Positions 63,681 to 64,000 of a DNA stretch of 64,000 nucleotides are shown in pieces. Under the pieces are notes generated by a model. That model was given only the letters and a program-made list of their open reading frames with translations, was not told where the DNA came from and did not search any database. The position numbers were made by a program, and so were the translations under genes. The DNA comes from Lumbricus terrestris (Eukaryota; Annelida; Clitellata; Crassiclitellata; Lumbricidae), in the NCBI GenBank assembly GCA_949752735.1, contig OX457040.1:4865870-4929869 (forward strand), given 5' to 3'. The number at the start of each line of letters is the position of its first letter. Positions within the stretch are counted from its first letter, which is position 1.

Positions 63681-64000
63681 TTAATAAGTCTCATCTCAAA
63701 TAATTGTTATCAAATAGGCTTTGATAATGCCAGATGATCATTATTATTACTATTTAAGAAAGGAACAGAGTACCAGCGTAGCTGCACGTCACTGAGAATT
63801 CACTTAGCAAATGATAATCAAATTGGTAAATAAGAAATCGGTCAGATTAATCAACAGGTCCATCAAGAACTTTGCAAAGAGACTCAAAAGAAGTTTTGGC
63901 ACGGGTGGTGGGCACATTGAACACAAGTTGTGAATCACTATCAATTTCAGTTCCAAACAGTTATTTGAGATATGACTTGATAAAGTCGGGTTTTTGTTAC

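Overview
This is non-coding, repeat-packed eukaryotic nuclear DNA, most likely from a marine invertebrate animal. The sequence is AT-rich. It carries CR1/L2-type LINE fragments, tRNA-derived SINEs, DNA-transposon MITEs and long microsatellites, and the short palindromic word AGGCCTA recurs about a dozen times. I have seen that word often in echinoderm and other marine deuterostome sequence, but the species assignment is a low-confidence inference. I find no intact host gene, no multi-exon coding pattern, no rRNA or canonical tRNA gene, and no prokaryotic signal. Every recognisable coding stretch is a broken retrotransposon open reading frame.

Layout. 0-7.9 kb: LINE reverse-transcriptase (RT) remnants of at least three kinds and a 252-bp hAT MITE. 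7.9-13.5 kb: two hAT-type elements with 8-bp target duplications and internal tandem arrays, a (CAT)n tract and a piggyBac-like TTAA element. 13.5-22.9 kb: SINEs, trinucleotide repeats, three more elements with 8-bp duplications, and two tight hairpins. 23.9-36 kb: a second LINE family, small MITEs, a perfect-TIR MITE at 30.46 kb, and several L2-like 3' ends. 37.2-38.4 kb: a hAT element whose interior expanded to 16 units of about 68 bp. 38.7-42.1 kb: C-rich, (TG)n and a 690-bp (ATCT)n tract. 42.1-45.4 kb: the longest LINE copy, interrupted by a piggyBac-like MITE. 45.4-64 kb: dense small repeats, a full tRNA-SINE, a third piggyBac-like element and a CAGGGTGGGCC repeat.

The most unusual signal lies between and across these elements. 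A compact core-promoter-like motif, a TATA box followed after a nearly constant 28-33 bp by TTTTAAAGGTGT, occurs about 45-50 times on both strands, roughly once per 1.2 kb outside the large insertions. Sequences after GGTGT differ from copy to copy. Upstream lie members of two conserved modules: an 85-bp 'C box' (nine copies, with a possible stem-loop) and a roughly 100-bp 'A/R box' (over 20 copies). The organisation resembles many small dispersed transcription units or promoters rather than one ordinary transposon family. A degenerate transposon terminus is the main alternative.

The mobile elements also tell a connected story. At least eight elements have clear 8-bp target duplications, and three have TTAA ends. 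Several unrelated-looking hAT families carry the same internal hairpin-bearing unit, and one SINE family ends in the 3' tail of the L2-like LINE.
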